DNA of 64,000 nucleotides from the NCBI GenBank assembly GCA_032622095.1, contig CP136066.1, positions 146,163,559 through 146,227,558 of the forward strand, read 5' to 3'. Position numbers and translations under genes: made by a program. Under the pieces are notes generated by a model. That model saw nothing but the letters and a program-made list of their open reading frames with translations. It was not told the DNA's origin and did not search any database. Of this stretch, positions 13,651-25,965 are shown one piece after another (position 1 is the stretch's first letter; each line of letters starts with the position of its first letter). Source of the DNA: Siphonodentalium dalli (lineage: Eukaryota; Mollusca; Scaphopoda; Gadilida; Siphonodentaliidae).

Positions 13651-13839
13651 ATATCAAATTGGTATCCTATACTCCCCAAATGCGAGACCATAACCACACC
13701 AACCGCAGTTTCATGCATTAAACATCAAATTTTGAACCAATTTCTTAACATAATAGTAAGGAGCTCTGATAAGGTCCGCAACTTGTGCTCCGATCCTCTG
13801 TACCCACACTTATCTGCGTATGTTTATAATATGTGTAAT

Positions 13840-14600
13840 TTATACTGTATATTGTGGGTCACAATAAAGTATGTTCAACTGAACAGATATTGCGAACAAT
13901 GTCATTAAGTAGTGAAATTCACCTTCAAGTTTTCGTTTTTTACACATGGGGCACAATCTAGAAAATACGTTTGTTCCGTTCCAACGGCCTTTCTCTATTG
14001 GTAAGCGGTGGTTACTAGTACGAAATTGACATAGAGATATTCTATTTTTTGTATCCAAACTATCCAAGTATATTTCAAAATTAATGTCATGTTTGAAATT
14101 ATTATAGGTGTTACCTCGATTAGAGTTTTCAATATCAGAAAACCACACATTACGGAATTGACTATTTAAATTTCACTTGAAGTATGGTACTAGTGTATCT
14201 GGACATGGAATATTTTCCATTTTCCAGAGATGGATCTGACCACAATTTGTCAGGATATCCTTTATTTTTTCTATCCACTGAAATTTTACTGACACAGATT
14301 CACATACATTCAGGGCTAGTAAATCAAGAGTTTTACAAAATCTGCTTTGTTGCATATTCTTAATATTCATCCAGTATTTCAGAATGCGCAAATTAATTGT
14401 GTACTCAATCGGCAGTCTACCACTTTCACCATATACCATATAATTAGGTGTCGATGACTTTAGATGGAGCACATGCTTCTGTGGATATTTTCAAATATTG
14501 CACTACTCCCTGATCCCCAGACTTCACAACAATACAACATAATTGGTAAAACTTGGGCGTCAAACATTTCAAACATGTTTTTCACTGACAAGCAATGAAT
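13840..14600 (-). pseudogene. LINE 3' end, broken, same general type
   Basis: From about 14575 down: LPIMLYCCEVWG, then a frameshift to TPNYMVYGESGRLPIEY and, after another break, FRTSNHRLPIEKGRW with CPMCKKRKLEGEFH. This parallels the LINE tail at 7427-8700. The frameshifts make it non-functional. Confidence 0.75.
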
Positions 14601-14689
14601 TTTTTATTTCGATATAATAGAGTACATTGCCTTGGTTGCTTTATTCATCAAAGTCTTTTTCGCTAAAGAGTAGGTGCCCGATTTTGTGT

Positions 14690-14865
14690 GTATAAGTGTA
14701 CAGGTGGAACTACAGAAATTTTACTTCGCACGTAGTTAGCTGTGGTACATATGCATCTTATATACTTGTTTCCGTTCCTATTCTGGCATCATATCGTTTT
14801 CTACGACAAAATGCCTGCAAACCATACCGTGCAAACTTGCCAGTGTATGAACGTACCCTTAACAA
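14690..14865 (+). repeat. Repeat family M, copy
   Basis: GGTGGAACTACAGAAATTTTA, then ATGCATCTTATATACTTGTT and ACGACAAAATGCCTGCAAAC resemble 35742-35850 in DUSP10-like intron 3. The right side ends in GAACGTACCCTTAA. Nature unknown. Confidence 0.45.
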
Positions 14866-15119
14866 CTGATAAATATAATTGCATGTACTTTATGATTTAT
14901 ATTAAGATTTAAAACTTTAAACCTAAAGTTAACAAAAAATAAATATATATTATTAAATATATATTTAATGAATTTAATTAAGTAAAAGTTGTAAACTAAT
15001 TCTCCGTTCCATAAGTATAGATCTAGGAAGTGTTTCTTACATGAACCTGCATACCAAATTTCATTCCGTTCCGAAAACCCATGCCTGAGACCAACCTTTT
15101 CTCCTGAAAATAAGATAAT

Positions 15120-15720
15120 ATTAAATCTACTTCAAAAACGCAAAAATCCCATATCAGCATTATTTTAATCTGAATTACGCTCTATATGAACCTAAAACGC
15201 GGTTTTTAAAACAGTCCAATATGGGACTATTTCCTACGAAATAAGCCCATATTGGCATTATTTAATTTACTATTTTTCATCGACACGACTTGCATGTACC
15301 AGATTCTCGCTCTTTATACTGTGTTTTATCCTGCGGCCCGCGCCATTCGGAATAACGGGTATAAGCTCATTATATGCTATATCAGAATCAAATCAGTCCA
15401 ATGTGCAACATATCCTCGTGCAAACATGTTTATATTTAACCTAAATATTCATATTGGACCTATTTATTCTGAAATAAGCTCATAGTGGACTTATACCAGT
15501 TCTTCAGTTTGATGGCGCGGGCCACAATAAAGCACATGCAACATAAAGAGCATACATCTTATTTGGACATATTTTATAACCAGCGTTCAGGCCCATGCAC
15601 AAATTCTTATTTCACATCTATAAATAATGCCAATATGAGCTTATTTTAGTCTCATGCAATAAGACATATAATACGTTCACTATATATGAACATATTTCCG
15701 CTATGGTAGGCTGTAACCTT
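15120..15720 (+). repeat. AAATAAG-rich repeat, family J
   Basis: CCCATATTGGCATTATTT, CCTATTTATTCTGAAATAAG and GGCGCGGGCCACAATAAAGC, the last shared in position with the copies at 43680 and 48806. The short open frames within it are not convincing. Confidence 0.6.
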
Positions 15721-16304
15721 AACTTATGTGTGAATATTTAGGAAATGAAAACAACATAACTGAGCCCTCTTTTGATACCAAACCTTCATAACAAATTTCA
15801 ACAGAATCCAATAACCCATGGCTGAGATATGAGTGGACAGGCGGAAATCCAACAATTTCAGATAAACACGTGTAGAGGGATAACTCTTGAAAAGACATAT
15901 TAATAGCGTCAATGAACCCTCGTTTGAAAGCCCTCGTGATGCCGAACCTGCATACCAAATTTCATGGAGATCCTGGATCCGAAAACCAACGTTTGAGCTA
16001 TATGAGTGCACGGACGGACTGACGGATGCAATTAATCCAGTTTACCCCCATTTTGAAAGAGGTATAATTAAACAATACTTACAATCACCATCATTCGTAT
16101 CACATAGGCATCGCAAAAATCTACAAAATATATCCGTCGAACACGATCACAAGAGCTCATATTTGAGGACGCTCTTTATTATCTACCATTATTGAGCGAA
16201 ATAACCCCAGAAGCATGGACGCTCTTTATTAGAGGCGATCATTGAAATTTTTGCTTGGCTGATAAACATTCAAAACATTGACATCTGGCCATGAAAACCT
16301 CCAG

Positions 16305-16648
16305 TTAAAGGTACTCAATCCGATAAAGACGGTACCCATACCATCAATATACAACATCAAATTTCCCAAACTTGTTATTTATCAACATTTTGTTCAACAA
16401 AATATGCCATATTATCACTAAAGTATAACGAAATTTGACCGTATTACCACTTGATTTTAGAGTTATCCATCTTCATCTGCAATTTTGTCCGAGACCCTCC
16501 GTTTGACCACGTGTATCTGGGCCACATGTCTATATCTGATCACTCTGAGCTTTGATGTTTGGGTTCCTCGACTAGAATCAAATATTTTTTACATCCGAAG
16601 CCAAAGAAATAGTAATTAGGAGCATCTGATCGCATTGAGTACCTTTAA
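16305..16648 (-). mobile_element. TTAA MITE, family H
   Basis: TTAAAGGTACTCAATCCGAT at the left and ATCGCATTGAGTACCTTTAA at the right make clear terminal inverted repeats with TTAA sites. The interior matches the older fragments at 1186-1530 and 6430-6725. Confidence 0.75.
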
Positions 16649-17084
16649 TGGGCTCATGGGCCATATCTAATTATTATGCTCTAGTATTTAAAAGGTACAT
16701 ATGATGTATTTAATGGTGTCAAATCGGAGAGTGGATCTTTAAAATGCATACTAAATGTAGTTTTGGGGAGAGGAGGGGACCTCTAAGTGTTTAGCACTTG
16801 TCCTCCAATCCCCTTTGCTTTAATATGTACTTCATTTAAACACATGTATGAGCAAATAAATATGTTTAAACCACAGTTGTCGATTCTTTTCATGTAGATA
16901 CATTTTGCTACCACTATATTTGGTATGTTTATTTGCACCCCAGATGCACCACGTATAAAGCGGGTTTCACACACAGTGGCGTCAGTCTCGCCCAAAAGGT
17001 TCGCGCACTCGCTTTCCTCTGACCAGGTGTTGGCAGGGTCGTCCGGTTTACATCGTTCAGCATAATTACCGATGGTCATAAACG

Positions 17085-17320
17085 CTGTTGGTACAGTGAG
17101 TCATAACACACCTGGACTCCGGTAGGCTGTCTGCGCCAAAGCATCTGTTCGTATTTACAGGAAACAACCCTCGAAGATTATCCGATTGAACTCGTGGTTC
17201 TTGTCAAAACGAAGAAGTTCGATTATGAATCAGATATAATACTATTTAAATCTGCCGACTTGCGAAGGTGTGAGGCTTGGGACAGGAAACCGCTGGAGGT
17301 GTATACTTCAAAACAATAAC
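17085..17320 (+). repeat. Module family L, copy 1
   Basis: GTTGGTACAGTGAGTCATAA, TCTGTTCGTATTTACAGG, GAAGATTATCCGATTGAACT, TTCTTGTCAAAACGAAG, then GGTGTGAGGCTTGG. Each copy keeps TGAGTCA, a perfect AP-1-type heptamer. Function unknown. Confidence 0.6.
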
Positions 17321-17425
17321 ATGCATACATTTGCCCCCCCCCCCCCCATTTAAATGAACAGCTTAACTTGCTGCCAAGCTAATTAGTTCGAAAAACAAAT
17401 CAGCTGTTCTAATATATGGAATAAT

Positions 17426-17929
17426 TTAAAGGCACGTGAGGCCTTAGTTGTCGAAAATATTCATATTTGTTCCAATCACCGTAAACAGAAAAACATTAAA
17501 ACGCATACAGTTTCGTTCATATATACCATGACCATCGCGTAAACAGCATGTTATCATAAAGATTTACTAAATTTTACCTATAAGCAAGAGCCTGATTGTG
17601 TTACAGAAGACAACACAATGTTGCTGGCTTATCACACACAAATGGCATAAACGCTCTTTATTCGTTCCATATCAGGAATTCACCCACAAAGAACGCTCTT
17701 TATGTTTACCATCATAATATAAACAAACACCAGAAAAGTAACTTTTTATGCTTTTGTTTACATAACAATGGTAATAAATATGACAATAACATACTGTTTA
17801 TGCGATATTTCTTATTTGTATACGGACAAAGTCTGCCTACATTTTGTTGTTCTTTCTGTTTGTGGCGGTTTTTGACGGGTGGAAATATTTTCACAGGATA
17901 CCCACCGCCAAGGCCAACCGTACCTTTAA
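17426..17929 (+). mobile_element. TTAA foldback MITE, family A (full length)
   Basis: Flanked by TTAA; termini AGGCACG and CGTACCT. Roughly 200-bp imperfect inverted arms (for example GCGTAAACAGCATGTTATCA on the left and its near complement on the right) enclose a core with two AACGCTCTTTAT motifs at 17650 and 17692. Other copies at 23163, 24708, 26515, 42008 and 62681 are very similar by eye, which implies recent spread. No transposase gene is present. A Kolobok- or piggyBac-type source is possible from the TTAA site alone. Confidence 0.8.
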
Positions 17930-18309
17930 ACTGAGAAATTTATTCTCCATATGGTTCCTTAAATTTCCTCGTCGAGTTCATTAACTCTATCAGTTATAGT
18001 ATATAGCAACCAATATTCAAAATCGCAATGTTTCCTCGAACCTTCCCACCAGTATGCACTAATATATATTAGTCATAGATGAATGCTAATATATAATATG
18101 AATGCTCTTTGTTATATCGGGAAGAAACTAACAAGTGCACCGCTGGGCGGAGGTAACGCCATGCACCGACTGTACAATCAGAGAGGATTTTTCTTATTTT
18201 TGTGCAAATGCTTATTAAATGGCACTTTGTAAAGTTATGTTATTCATGAGTAAACAATCCAAAATCAAGTTATCATCTGGAAAACAAAAAAAGTAGCAGA
18301 AAACCTGAA

Positions 18310-18690
18310 TTTTCTAAGTCCAAAAAGGGGCGTAACTCTGGAAAAAAATGGGCGGACGAAACCACGGCTATGGGGAAATCTTGCCCCCCCCCCCCCGGCT
18401 GGTCTATTGGCATACCAAAGATCAACTGAATTGAGTTAGCGAAACCAAAGTTATGAGTTGAAACGTTCGTACGGACAATTTTCTAAGTCCAAAAAGGGGC
18501 GTAACTCTGGAAAAAATGGGCGGACGAAACCACGGCTATGGGGAAATCTTGTCCCCCCGGCTGGTCTATTGGCATACCAAAGATCAACTGAATTGAGTTA
18601 GCGAAACCAAAGTTATGAGTTGAAACGTTCGTACGGACGGACGGACGGACGGACGGAGGGCTCCACTATATACCCCCAAATCTCCATCGG
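18310..18690 (+). repeat. Two-copy direct duplication of about 169 bp plus ACGG tract
   Basis: TTTCTAAGTCCAAAAAGGGG starts at about 18310 and again at about 18479. The copies differ mainly in the length of a C run (about 14 against 6). The second copy ends in ACGGACGGACGGACGG and then CTCCATCGGAGATCGGGGGC. Confidence 0.8.
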
Positions 18691-19289
18691 AGATCGGGGG
18701 CATAACAAATAACGCACTTTATTACATATCTATCAACGTAATTCGCATGATCGCACGACGTTCCAGGCGTGTGATTATTCTCAGAATCGCACTAGTGCAA
18801 TCTGTCGACGGAACTATATTTCATTCAGTGTTGTTAGACTGGCTTTCGTCGTTACTATTTTTACTGACTTTTTCAACTTTTCAACGCAAGGACGACAACC
18901 CACTTGCCGAAATCGCATCGCGCTGGTTGTGTTATATTTTTGGAAAATCTGGGAAACCCCAATTAACACCTTTGCGCGACTCAAGATGGGTCAAGTTCAC
19001 TCGCGGATAGAAGGGCCCCCTGTCTGATTGTTGCGTTGAACCTAAAATGCCGTTAAAACTAAATTAAATTCACATTTTCTGTACCGGAGATGTACGATTG
19101 TGAGTCAACTTACTATGATACGTAGATATGTAATAAAAATAGAACCGCATGAGTTGCGTCCCGCACTCGAGGTATCGCTCCGCCAACAAATCTCGTGCGA
19201 TAATTTCGTCAATATTCAGACACTCATGAATGCGGTTCTATCTATTTATTGTGCCCCCGAACTGCGTCCGTCACTCCGTCCGTCCGGCC

Positions 19290-19900
19290 TTAGTAACATA
19301 TCACCTTGTAACTCTGGTGTTAATTATCGGATTTCGTTAACCTTAGGCATGGTGATAGCACCGCTTGGGGAAATGATTTATACGCACATATACTACGGGT
19401 TTCGTCCGTTAATTTTTACCAGAGAAACGGCCATTGTTTGACATGGACATTTGCTAATTGTGTCTCTGTGCGAACATTTCATCTTGTAACTCGGGCATGT
19501 ATCATCAGAGTTGGTTGACCTTTGGTATGGTGATAGTACAGCTTTGGGGAAAGGATACCCACATACTACATGCTTCGTCCATTTATTTGTATCATATATA
19601 TAATTATGGCCATTGCTTGACAGGGAATTTGCGAACTTTCTGACTGTAGTCTGTACGAACATTTCAGCTACAGTAACTCGGGCATGGGTCGTCGGATTTT
19701 GTCGTGCCTTGGGATGGTGATAACACAGCTTGCCTGTGGGGTGGTGGTACCTACATTCTGCGGATTCCGTCCATCCATTTTGCCAGAGTGACGGCCCTTG
19801 TTTGACTTGGGGCATTTGAGTTACGGCCATTGTTATATTATAGACTTAAAGAATTATATTGAAATTTCACTGTGTGCAGACATGTTACATTGCAACTCTA
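19290..19900 (+). repeat. Diverged tandem repeat, unit about 170-220 bp
   Basis: The phrase CATTTCA.CTTGTAACTCGGG and relatives recur at about 19302, 19474, 19660 and 19880, each followed by a GGTATGGTGATA.CACAGCT-like block and then TTCGTCC.TT.ATTTT. No gene. Confidence 0.6.
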
Positions 19901-20079
19901 TACCAGACTTGAATGTTATTTGGAGTGCGACGTACGTACACTGACAGGTTTTGGCCTCGTCTTTTTGTCTAGAGTTATTGCCCTTGTTGAAAATAGAAAG
20001 ATTCTCCACAGACCTTTGCTTCACATTTAGCATTGTTACTCAAGTACATGTACCAACTGTTAGGTTTGAATATCTTGTT

Positions 20080-20340
20080 GGTACAGTGAGTCATCACACA
20101 CCTGGACACCGACAGGCTGTCTGTGCTAAAGCATCTGTTCCTATTTACAGGAATCAAGTAGCGAAGATTATCCGCTGAACTCGTGCTTCTTGTCAAAGCG
20201 AAGATGTTCGATTATGAAAACCAGTTAGCCAGATAGTATAATAATATTATTAAATATTATTAAAATTGTCAAGGTGTGAGGCTTGGAACATGAATCCAGT
20301 GGAGGTACCGGTGTATAGCGTGCCACACAACTATTCCTTC
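20080..20340 (+). repeat. Module family L, copy 2
   Basis: GTTGGTACAGTGAGTCATCA, TCTGTTCCTATTTACAGG, GCGAAGATTATCCG, CTTGTCAAAGCGAAG and GGTGTGAGGCTTGGAAC match copy 1 in order. It runs straight into the family C MITE at 20348. Confidence 0.6.
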
Positions 20341-20347
20341 GTTTATA

Positions 20348-20530
20348 TACAGTGATGCCCTAAATACTCGACTACTTAACCACAGCAGAATTATGGGTAA
20401 CTTTTCAGGAGTTAGTCGGATATATGGCTAATGCAACAAGCCATATTTCGGATTATTTCCGACTAAATCCTGAAAAGTTACCCATAATTCTGCTGTGGTT
20501 AAGGGGTCGATTATTTAGGGCATTACTGTA
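20348..20530. mobile_element. TA-flanked foldback MITE, family C
   Basis: TA|CAGTGATGCCCTAAATA and TATTTAGGGCATTACTG|TA; nearly the whole element is one inverted repeat (CCACAGCAGAATTATGGGTA and its complement). No coding capacity. Confidence 0.75.
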
Positions 20531-20964
20531 TCCCCGCAAACGGAAGTTTGGCTGAGTATACGTTGAAATGGATTCCGTCTTAAAAGGAAATTCTCACCAC
20601 ATATCCATAACACGAGAGTGCATATAGACTGTGGACTAATTAAACCCCAGTATATATATTGTGTTTTACATATTGTGCTTTAAATTTCCTCGTGGAGGTT
20701 ATCAACTCAATCAGCTGGCATTTACAATGTAGCGACCAAGCTTTTCAGACTTGTCGAGCTGTAGCGACACGCTCTTTATTAATAACGGATCGGAACAAAC
20801 TAACAGTTCACGTGCTTTATTATTGCTGAATTAGGAAAACAGTAACAATGAATGTTCTTTCTAATATATACAATTCTGAAAAACGATGACTATAACAGTA
20901 ATCAGTAGGGTCTACATATAGTAAAGTATTGCATGTATAATTATCGATCGATCACATGGGCATG

Positions 20965-21260
20965 AATGCTATTACAGTGAGTCATCGCATGTTTGGACTT
21001 CGTTAGCATGCGCTATATCCGTTTGTGTTTACAGGAAACTAGTCTAGAAGATTATTCGATTGAACTAGGTCAGATCGAACCAGTTGATTGAACTCGTGGT
21101 TCTTTTCAAAATTACGGAATTCGAATATGAATCAGATATCGGGATTCGTGATAGCAATACTATTTTAAAATGGGAAGGCGTGAGGTGTATAAACAATATC
21201 ACCGGCTGTCTATACGTACCACGCAACACTGACAATCCCTTCGTTTTCGTATAAATCGTG
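20965..21260 (+). repeat. Module family L, copy 3 (diverged)
   Basis: TTACAGTGAGTCATCGCATG, TCCGTTTGTGTTTACAGG, GAAGATTATTCGATTGAACT and GAACTCGTGGTTCTTTTC preserve the order of copies 1 and 2, with a small internal duplication of the GATTGAACT segment. Confidence 0.55.
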
Positions 21261-22669
21261 ATCAGATGCTTAGCCTATATTACAGGTGTCTCAAATTTCA
21301 CAAGAGCAGCTTGTCGCAAATAATCCCGTTTATTTTTTTTAAATTGTAAACCAACTTGCGCGGTTGTCAATCACAATTTAGATTAGATAGTGATATTTTT
21401 CACTCATATCTTATATGTTCTATGACTTTATGAAGTTCTAGGTTGATACTGCATGTCTTTGAAGGAAATATTAGTCGATGGAATGACTGCACATAGGTGA
21501 TTTCTTCCACACAGTGTTCGTTAAATGCCGTATATGCTGTATATGTCGAGTTTGTGAGGGAACATCTTTGAAACACATCACGCTGTGCACAAACTGCCGA
21601 ACGCTCTTTATCATTACCTTATCAGGAAAAATCTATCGGTGAACGCTCTTTATTTTACATGCAACATAGAAACTGGGGCTCAGTTTATCTTGATTCGTGA
21701 CTTTCTATGACTTCAGTAAATATCTTAGAGACGTGCAACGTAACTATAAACTCTTCCATGTAATAATTGACGTATGTCGTAACAGGAGCGAGCGAAATAT
21801 GACTAAGATTCCGAATATATCGACCAAAAAATGTTTTAATGAGCATCGCACAACATTGGAATATTTTAATGCTTTTCAGCCTTTTGAAAATTCGAGATGA
21901 AACAGCTAATGCGATTTTGACCAAATGACCGATGGATGTACTGGTTTTGATGAGAAAAACATATAGATATAAACTTGAAGCGCAGATTTCTCGCGTGAGA
22001 GATGTCGAACCGGAAACATGTCCAGATGTGACCCAAACATTAACACTCAATAATCACCAATCTGTGATGTGGTATATGCATACTAATAGCGTTGAGATCA
22101 AGGCGAGGCCGCCCTGTGCGCTCTTTATGATTCACACAACTGTCGAAAAGATCACAGCAAACAGTAATTGACTAGACCATAAAACTCATAACCTAGTCAT
22201 ACGCTGAGGCCTGTACGACTTATAATGTGGTTTGGTTACGGTTTCATCCATATATGAAAATCCATCGACTTTTCTCGAATGATTACCACCACCCCACCAA
22301 CTATAGATATATACAAGTGAGTAATTTGAGGCTTTTGATTTTGGTTTCCAATGACTGTTGCGCATTTATTTTATAGTTCGTGAATTTCAGTCTAAAGAAG
22401 AAACCATGATCTGGTTAAATTTGGAGATAACGCTATTTACGTAACGGGTCTAATTCATATGCAACTTCTGAACTACATGTATTATGTCGCTTTATTGCCT
22501 GGAAGTTCGCGTCCTGTCACGGTATACCTAGTTATACGACATTCCAACGATGCGGACGGATGTCACAATGAGAAAGCGGTTCATTATTATTTTTAATATT
22601 CATTTGATTGTATATGAGATGAATTTTGTCCAGTTATTTTCCAGTGTTGTCGGCCGATAATGCGAAACT
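21261..22669. other. No gene seen; motif pair
   Basis: A pair of AACGCTCTTTAT motifs at 21600 and 21642 with TTATCAGGAAAA between them, plus a lone GCGCTCTTTATGA at 22118. The overlapping open frames at 21685-22171 show no known domain. Confidence 0.5.
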
Positions 22670-23166
22670 TTAAAGGAACGGGAGTTGTTCGTTGCAGAAA
22701 TAATCATATTTGTTCAAATCGTCATAAACAGAAGGAATATTAAAATATATATAGTTTTGTTCCTATGCCAAACATAATCAGCGCGTAAATAGTATATTGT
22801 CGTCAAGACGTACGGTGGTGTACGTAAACAAGAACCTGCTCGTGTTACAAATGTTTTGCTGCTGTTTACATAACTCAGCGAAATTATATTGGTTAATCAC
22901 ACACAAATGATATAAACGCTCTTTATTATTTCCATATCAGGAAAACAGTAACAAATAACGCTCTTTATGTTTACCATATCCGGATCTAAACAAAAGTCAG
23001 GTTCTGTAACGTTTTTTGTTTTTGTTTACATAACAAAGGAAAAACACTTGACAATAACATACTGTTTGTCTATATTTTACTATTCTTTCTGTTTATGGCG
23101 GTTTTTGACGGAGCTGAATATTTTAACAGCATATATACCCACCGCCAACGCCGCCCGTATCTTTAA
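22670..23166 (+). mobile_element. TTAA foldback MITE, family B
   Basis: Flanked by TTAA and related to family A but distinct. The left arm reads AGGAACGGGAGTTGTTCGTT, the right end CAACGCCGCCCGTATCT. The core has the paired AACGCTCTTTAT motifs at 22915 and 22957. It abuts the next element through one shared TTAA. Confidence 0.75.
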
Positions 23167-23664
23167 AGGTACGGTTGGCCTTGGCGGTGGGTATCCTGTG
23201 AAAATATTTCCACCCGTCAAAAACCGCCACAAACAGAAAGAACAACAAAATGTAGGCAGACTTTGTCCGTATACAAATAAGAAATATCGCATAAACAGTA
23301 TGTTATTGTCATATTTTTTACCATTGTTATGTAAACAAAAGCATAAAAAGTTACTTTTCTGGTGTTTGTTTATATTATGATGGTAAACATAAAGAGCGTT
23401 CTTTGTGGGTGAATTCCTGATATGGAACGAATAAAGAGCGTTTATGCCATTTGTGTGTGATTAGCCAGCAACAGTGTGTTGTCTTCTGTAACACAATCAG
23501 GCTCTTGCTTAGGTAAAATATAGTAAATCTTTATGATAACATGCTGTTTACGCGATGGTCATGGTATATATGAACGAAACTGTATGCGTTTTAATGTTTT
23601 TCTGTTTACGGTGATTGGAACAAATATGAATATTTTCGACAACTAAGGCCTCACGTGCCTTTAA
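23163..23664 (-). mobile_element. TTAA foldback MITE, family A, reverse
   Basis: Full-length reverse copy: AGGTACGG at the left, CACGTGCCT at the right. Both flanking TTAA sites are shared with neighbouring elements. Confidence 0.8.
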
Positions 23665-24311
23665 AGGGGTACTGTACCCCAATTTCAAGAAATTCCCGGT
23701 GACAATAGCGATCTAATATGAATATTATATTATAAAATAACTAATTCGAGTCGACGATGTCTACTGAAAACGTTCCGGTTAACAGGCTATCGTAAAAGTA
23801 ACATTGAATTATTTAATATAAAATAATTTATGGCTGGAGTCATAAAATGGAGAATTATGCCATTACGAGTTACCGTTCTTGAAATCGCATCTGTTGTGTG
23901 TCTTTTATCGACGGCCGTTCGCGAACATCATTGAGTGCAAACAAAACATGTTACCTGCAAAAGGAAGGCCCGTTATAACCGATTCGGAAAAAGGAGAAAG
24001 AAACAAGAGTCATAAAGCGTCAAGTATTTTTATAGGGAGTGAGATTGTTCGATGGAAGAGATTGAAGGCATCAATCGAAACTGTGAGCAATGAACTTCCG
24101 GTTCTTTCTGCGACATGCGTCTTCTCCGGTGAAGGTCAAACCATGGCGCGTAGTTTGAAATCGTAATATTTTTGTTTCCAAGATCAAGATTTTCATCGCT
24201 AAATTAGGTTTATACGAAACTCATATAACACGAAAACAATCTAACTTGAAAGTTATTTCAATGGGAGTAAATAAAAAAAATCGCCTATCTCTGTGTACAG
24301 TACCCCTTTAA
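23661..24311 (+). mobile_element. TTAA element, family I (about 650 bp)
   Basis: Terminal inverted repeats TTAAAGGGGTACTGTACCCC at the left and GTACAGTACCCCTTTAA at the right. It contains an unrecognised 95-codon open frame at 23879-24166; I cannot say that it is a gene. A second right end of this family stands alone at about 3172-3192. Confidence 0.7.
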
Positions 24312-24707
24312 GATAATCTCTGCTCGGCTAAATTTACAAATATAATTAAATATATATACAATGCATTTAATTGTTTCTAATCAATTGTTTTCCAGACTCG
24401 TGTTATACAATTGCACGAAAATTGAGACACAACTTATTTACAGATAGAACAAGATTGTTATATGCAATATATTGATTCGGGCAAAAATGGCATTCGTCCC
24501 AGAAGTTTTGTTAATTAGCTTTTCTTGTTTATCTATTATATTCAGTGTCATATACGCTCACGCACACGACTTGGAATTTTGTAGGCAAAAATTCAATTAT
24601 ATGGCAGATATTTGCTCAGGTAAAAGAAGACATTAGTTTGTGAGCACATATTTTACGAAAATTACTTTCGTTTGTGTAAGTTAAGTCTGAGCAGAAATAA
24701 TTTATCT

Positions 24708-25209
24708 TTAAAGATACGGTTGGCCTTGGTGGTGGGTATCCTGTGAAAATATTTCCACCCGTCAAAAACCGCCACAAACAGAAAGAACATCAAAATGTAG
24801 ACAGACTTTGTCCGTATACAAATAAGAAATATCGCATAAACAGTATGTTATTGTCATATATTTGACCATTGTTATGTAAACAAAAGCTTAAAAAGTTACT
24901 TTTCTGGTGTTTGTTTATATTATGATGGTAAACATAAAGAGCGTTCTTTGTGGGTGAATTCCTGATATGGAACTAATAAAGAGCGTTTATGTCAATTGTG
25001 TGTGATTAGCCAGTAGCATTGTGCTATCTTCTGTAACACAATCAGGCTCTTGTTTAGGTAAAATATAGTAGGTCTTTATGATAACATGCTGTTTACGCGA
25101 TGGTCATGGTATATATGGACGAAACTGTATGCGTTTTAATGTTTTTCTGTTTACGGTGATTGGAACAAATATGAATATTTTCGACAACCAAGGCCGCACG
25201 TGCCTTTAA
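24708..25209 (-). mobile_element. TTAA foldback MITE, family A, reverse
   Basis: Full-length reverse copy with TTAA at both ends (24708-24711, 25206-25209), slightly more diverged than the others (for example AGATACGG at the left end). Confidence 0.8.
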
Positions 25210-25770
25210 ACGCACGACTTCCCCCGAATAGGAATGTAAAATAAAAGAACTGGAAATTTTTATTTTTCATCAGGTAAATCTTTTACGTTTAGAAAACCGT
25301 AGACAAGTCCACGGGCTTCATTGCCCTATATATAAAAGTGCTTTAAGTCCAAGATTCAGTGTTAATTATGTTCTTTTATCTCTGTATACCGCTATACTAC
25401 ATCCCTTGTACATTACTTTGACCAGAACTGTATTTAAATTCTTCAAATAATGAACATATCCATACAACCATTATATAGCTACACCTGTTCGGTTACGCCG
25501 CGTCCGCTTTACCTAAATGAGACATTATGTATCTGATAATCTGAATGAGAAACCGGCGCATGACGTTGACTCAAAATCGTTTATCGATTCGATGATGCAT
25601 TAACCAATGAGACACGCGGGATGTATTCATTGTTTATAAGGTTTGTTTTCATTGGTTACGGGCGATTTCCAATCGGGAGTCTGTCGGAAGTTAACGAAAT
25701 CCACCGAACTATTATAGAACATACTACGAAATTTACCGAGCCCGGTTCCGTCGACCGACGGACAATCAGC

Positions 25771-25965
25771 GATGATATCATCAGCTGGTTATTTGTGCTA
25801 TTTATAGTAGAGGATGACATCATTGTCGATGGCCCCCAGCAGTGTCAGAGTACAGTGTTCATTCAGTAGAAGATTGTCTAGTGTACCGTTCGCATATGTT
25901 TACATTATCTGGAGTTTATAACTTATATTTACTACACATGTTGATGCTTTTGAGGGCTCCTACGG
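25771..25965 (+). promoter_or_regulatory. Candidate promoter and non-coding first exon of the DUSP10-like gene
   Basis: TATTTATA at 25799-25806 is followed at 25815-25822 by TGACATCA, which resembles a CRE/ATF site. A nearby TGATATCA palindrome precedes the TATA-like box. A strong donor, TACGG|GTAAGTTTG, occurs at 25965/25966. A non-coding exon of about 25832-25965 spliced to 27515 would explain the acceptor before the start exon. The signals are seen; the link between them is inferred. A first exon farther upstream is equally possible. Confidence 0.33.

Noticed and set aside
16783-17079. 98-codon minus-strand frame with several Cys
   Set aside because: The first half looks somewhat protein-like, but I find no domain, no splice partners and an AT-rich tail; left unassigned.
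17712-17894. A conserved 60-codon frame (KIFPPVKNRHKQKEQQNVG...) present in most family A copies
   Set aside because: It is conserved only because the element copies are nearly identical. It has no domain, and the frame is part of an inverted-repeat arm.
23879-24166. 95-codon frame inside family I as a transposase
   Set aside because: Too short, with no DDE or zinc-finger pattern.
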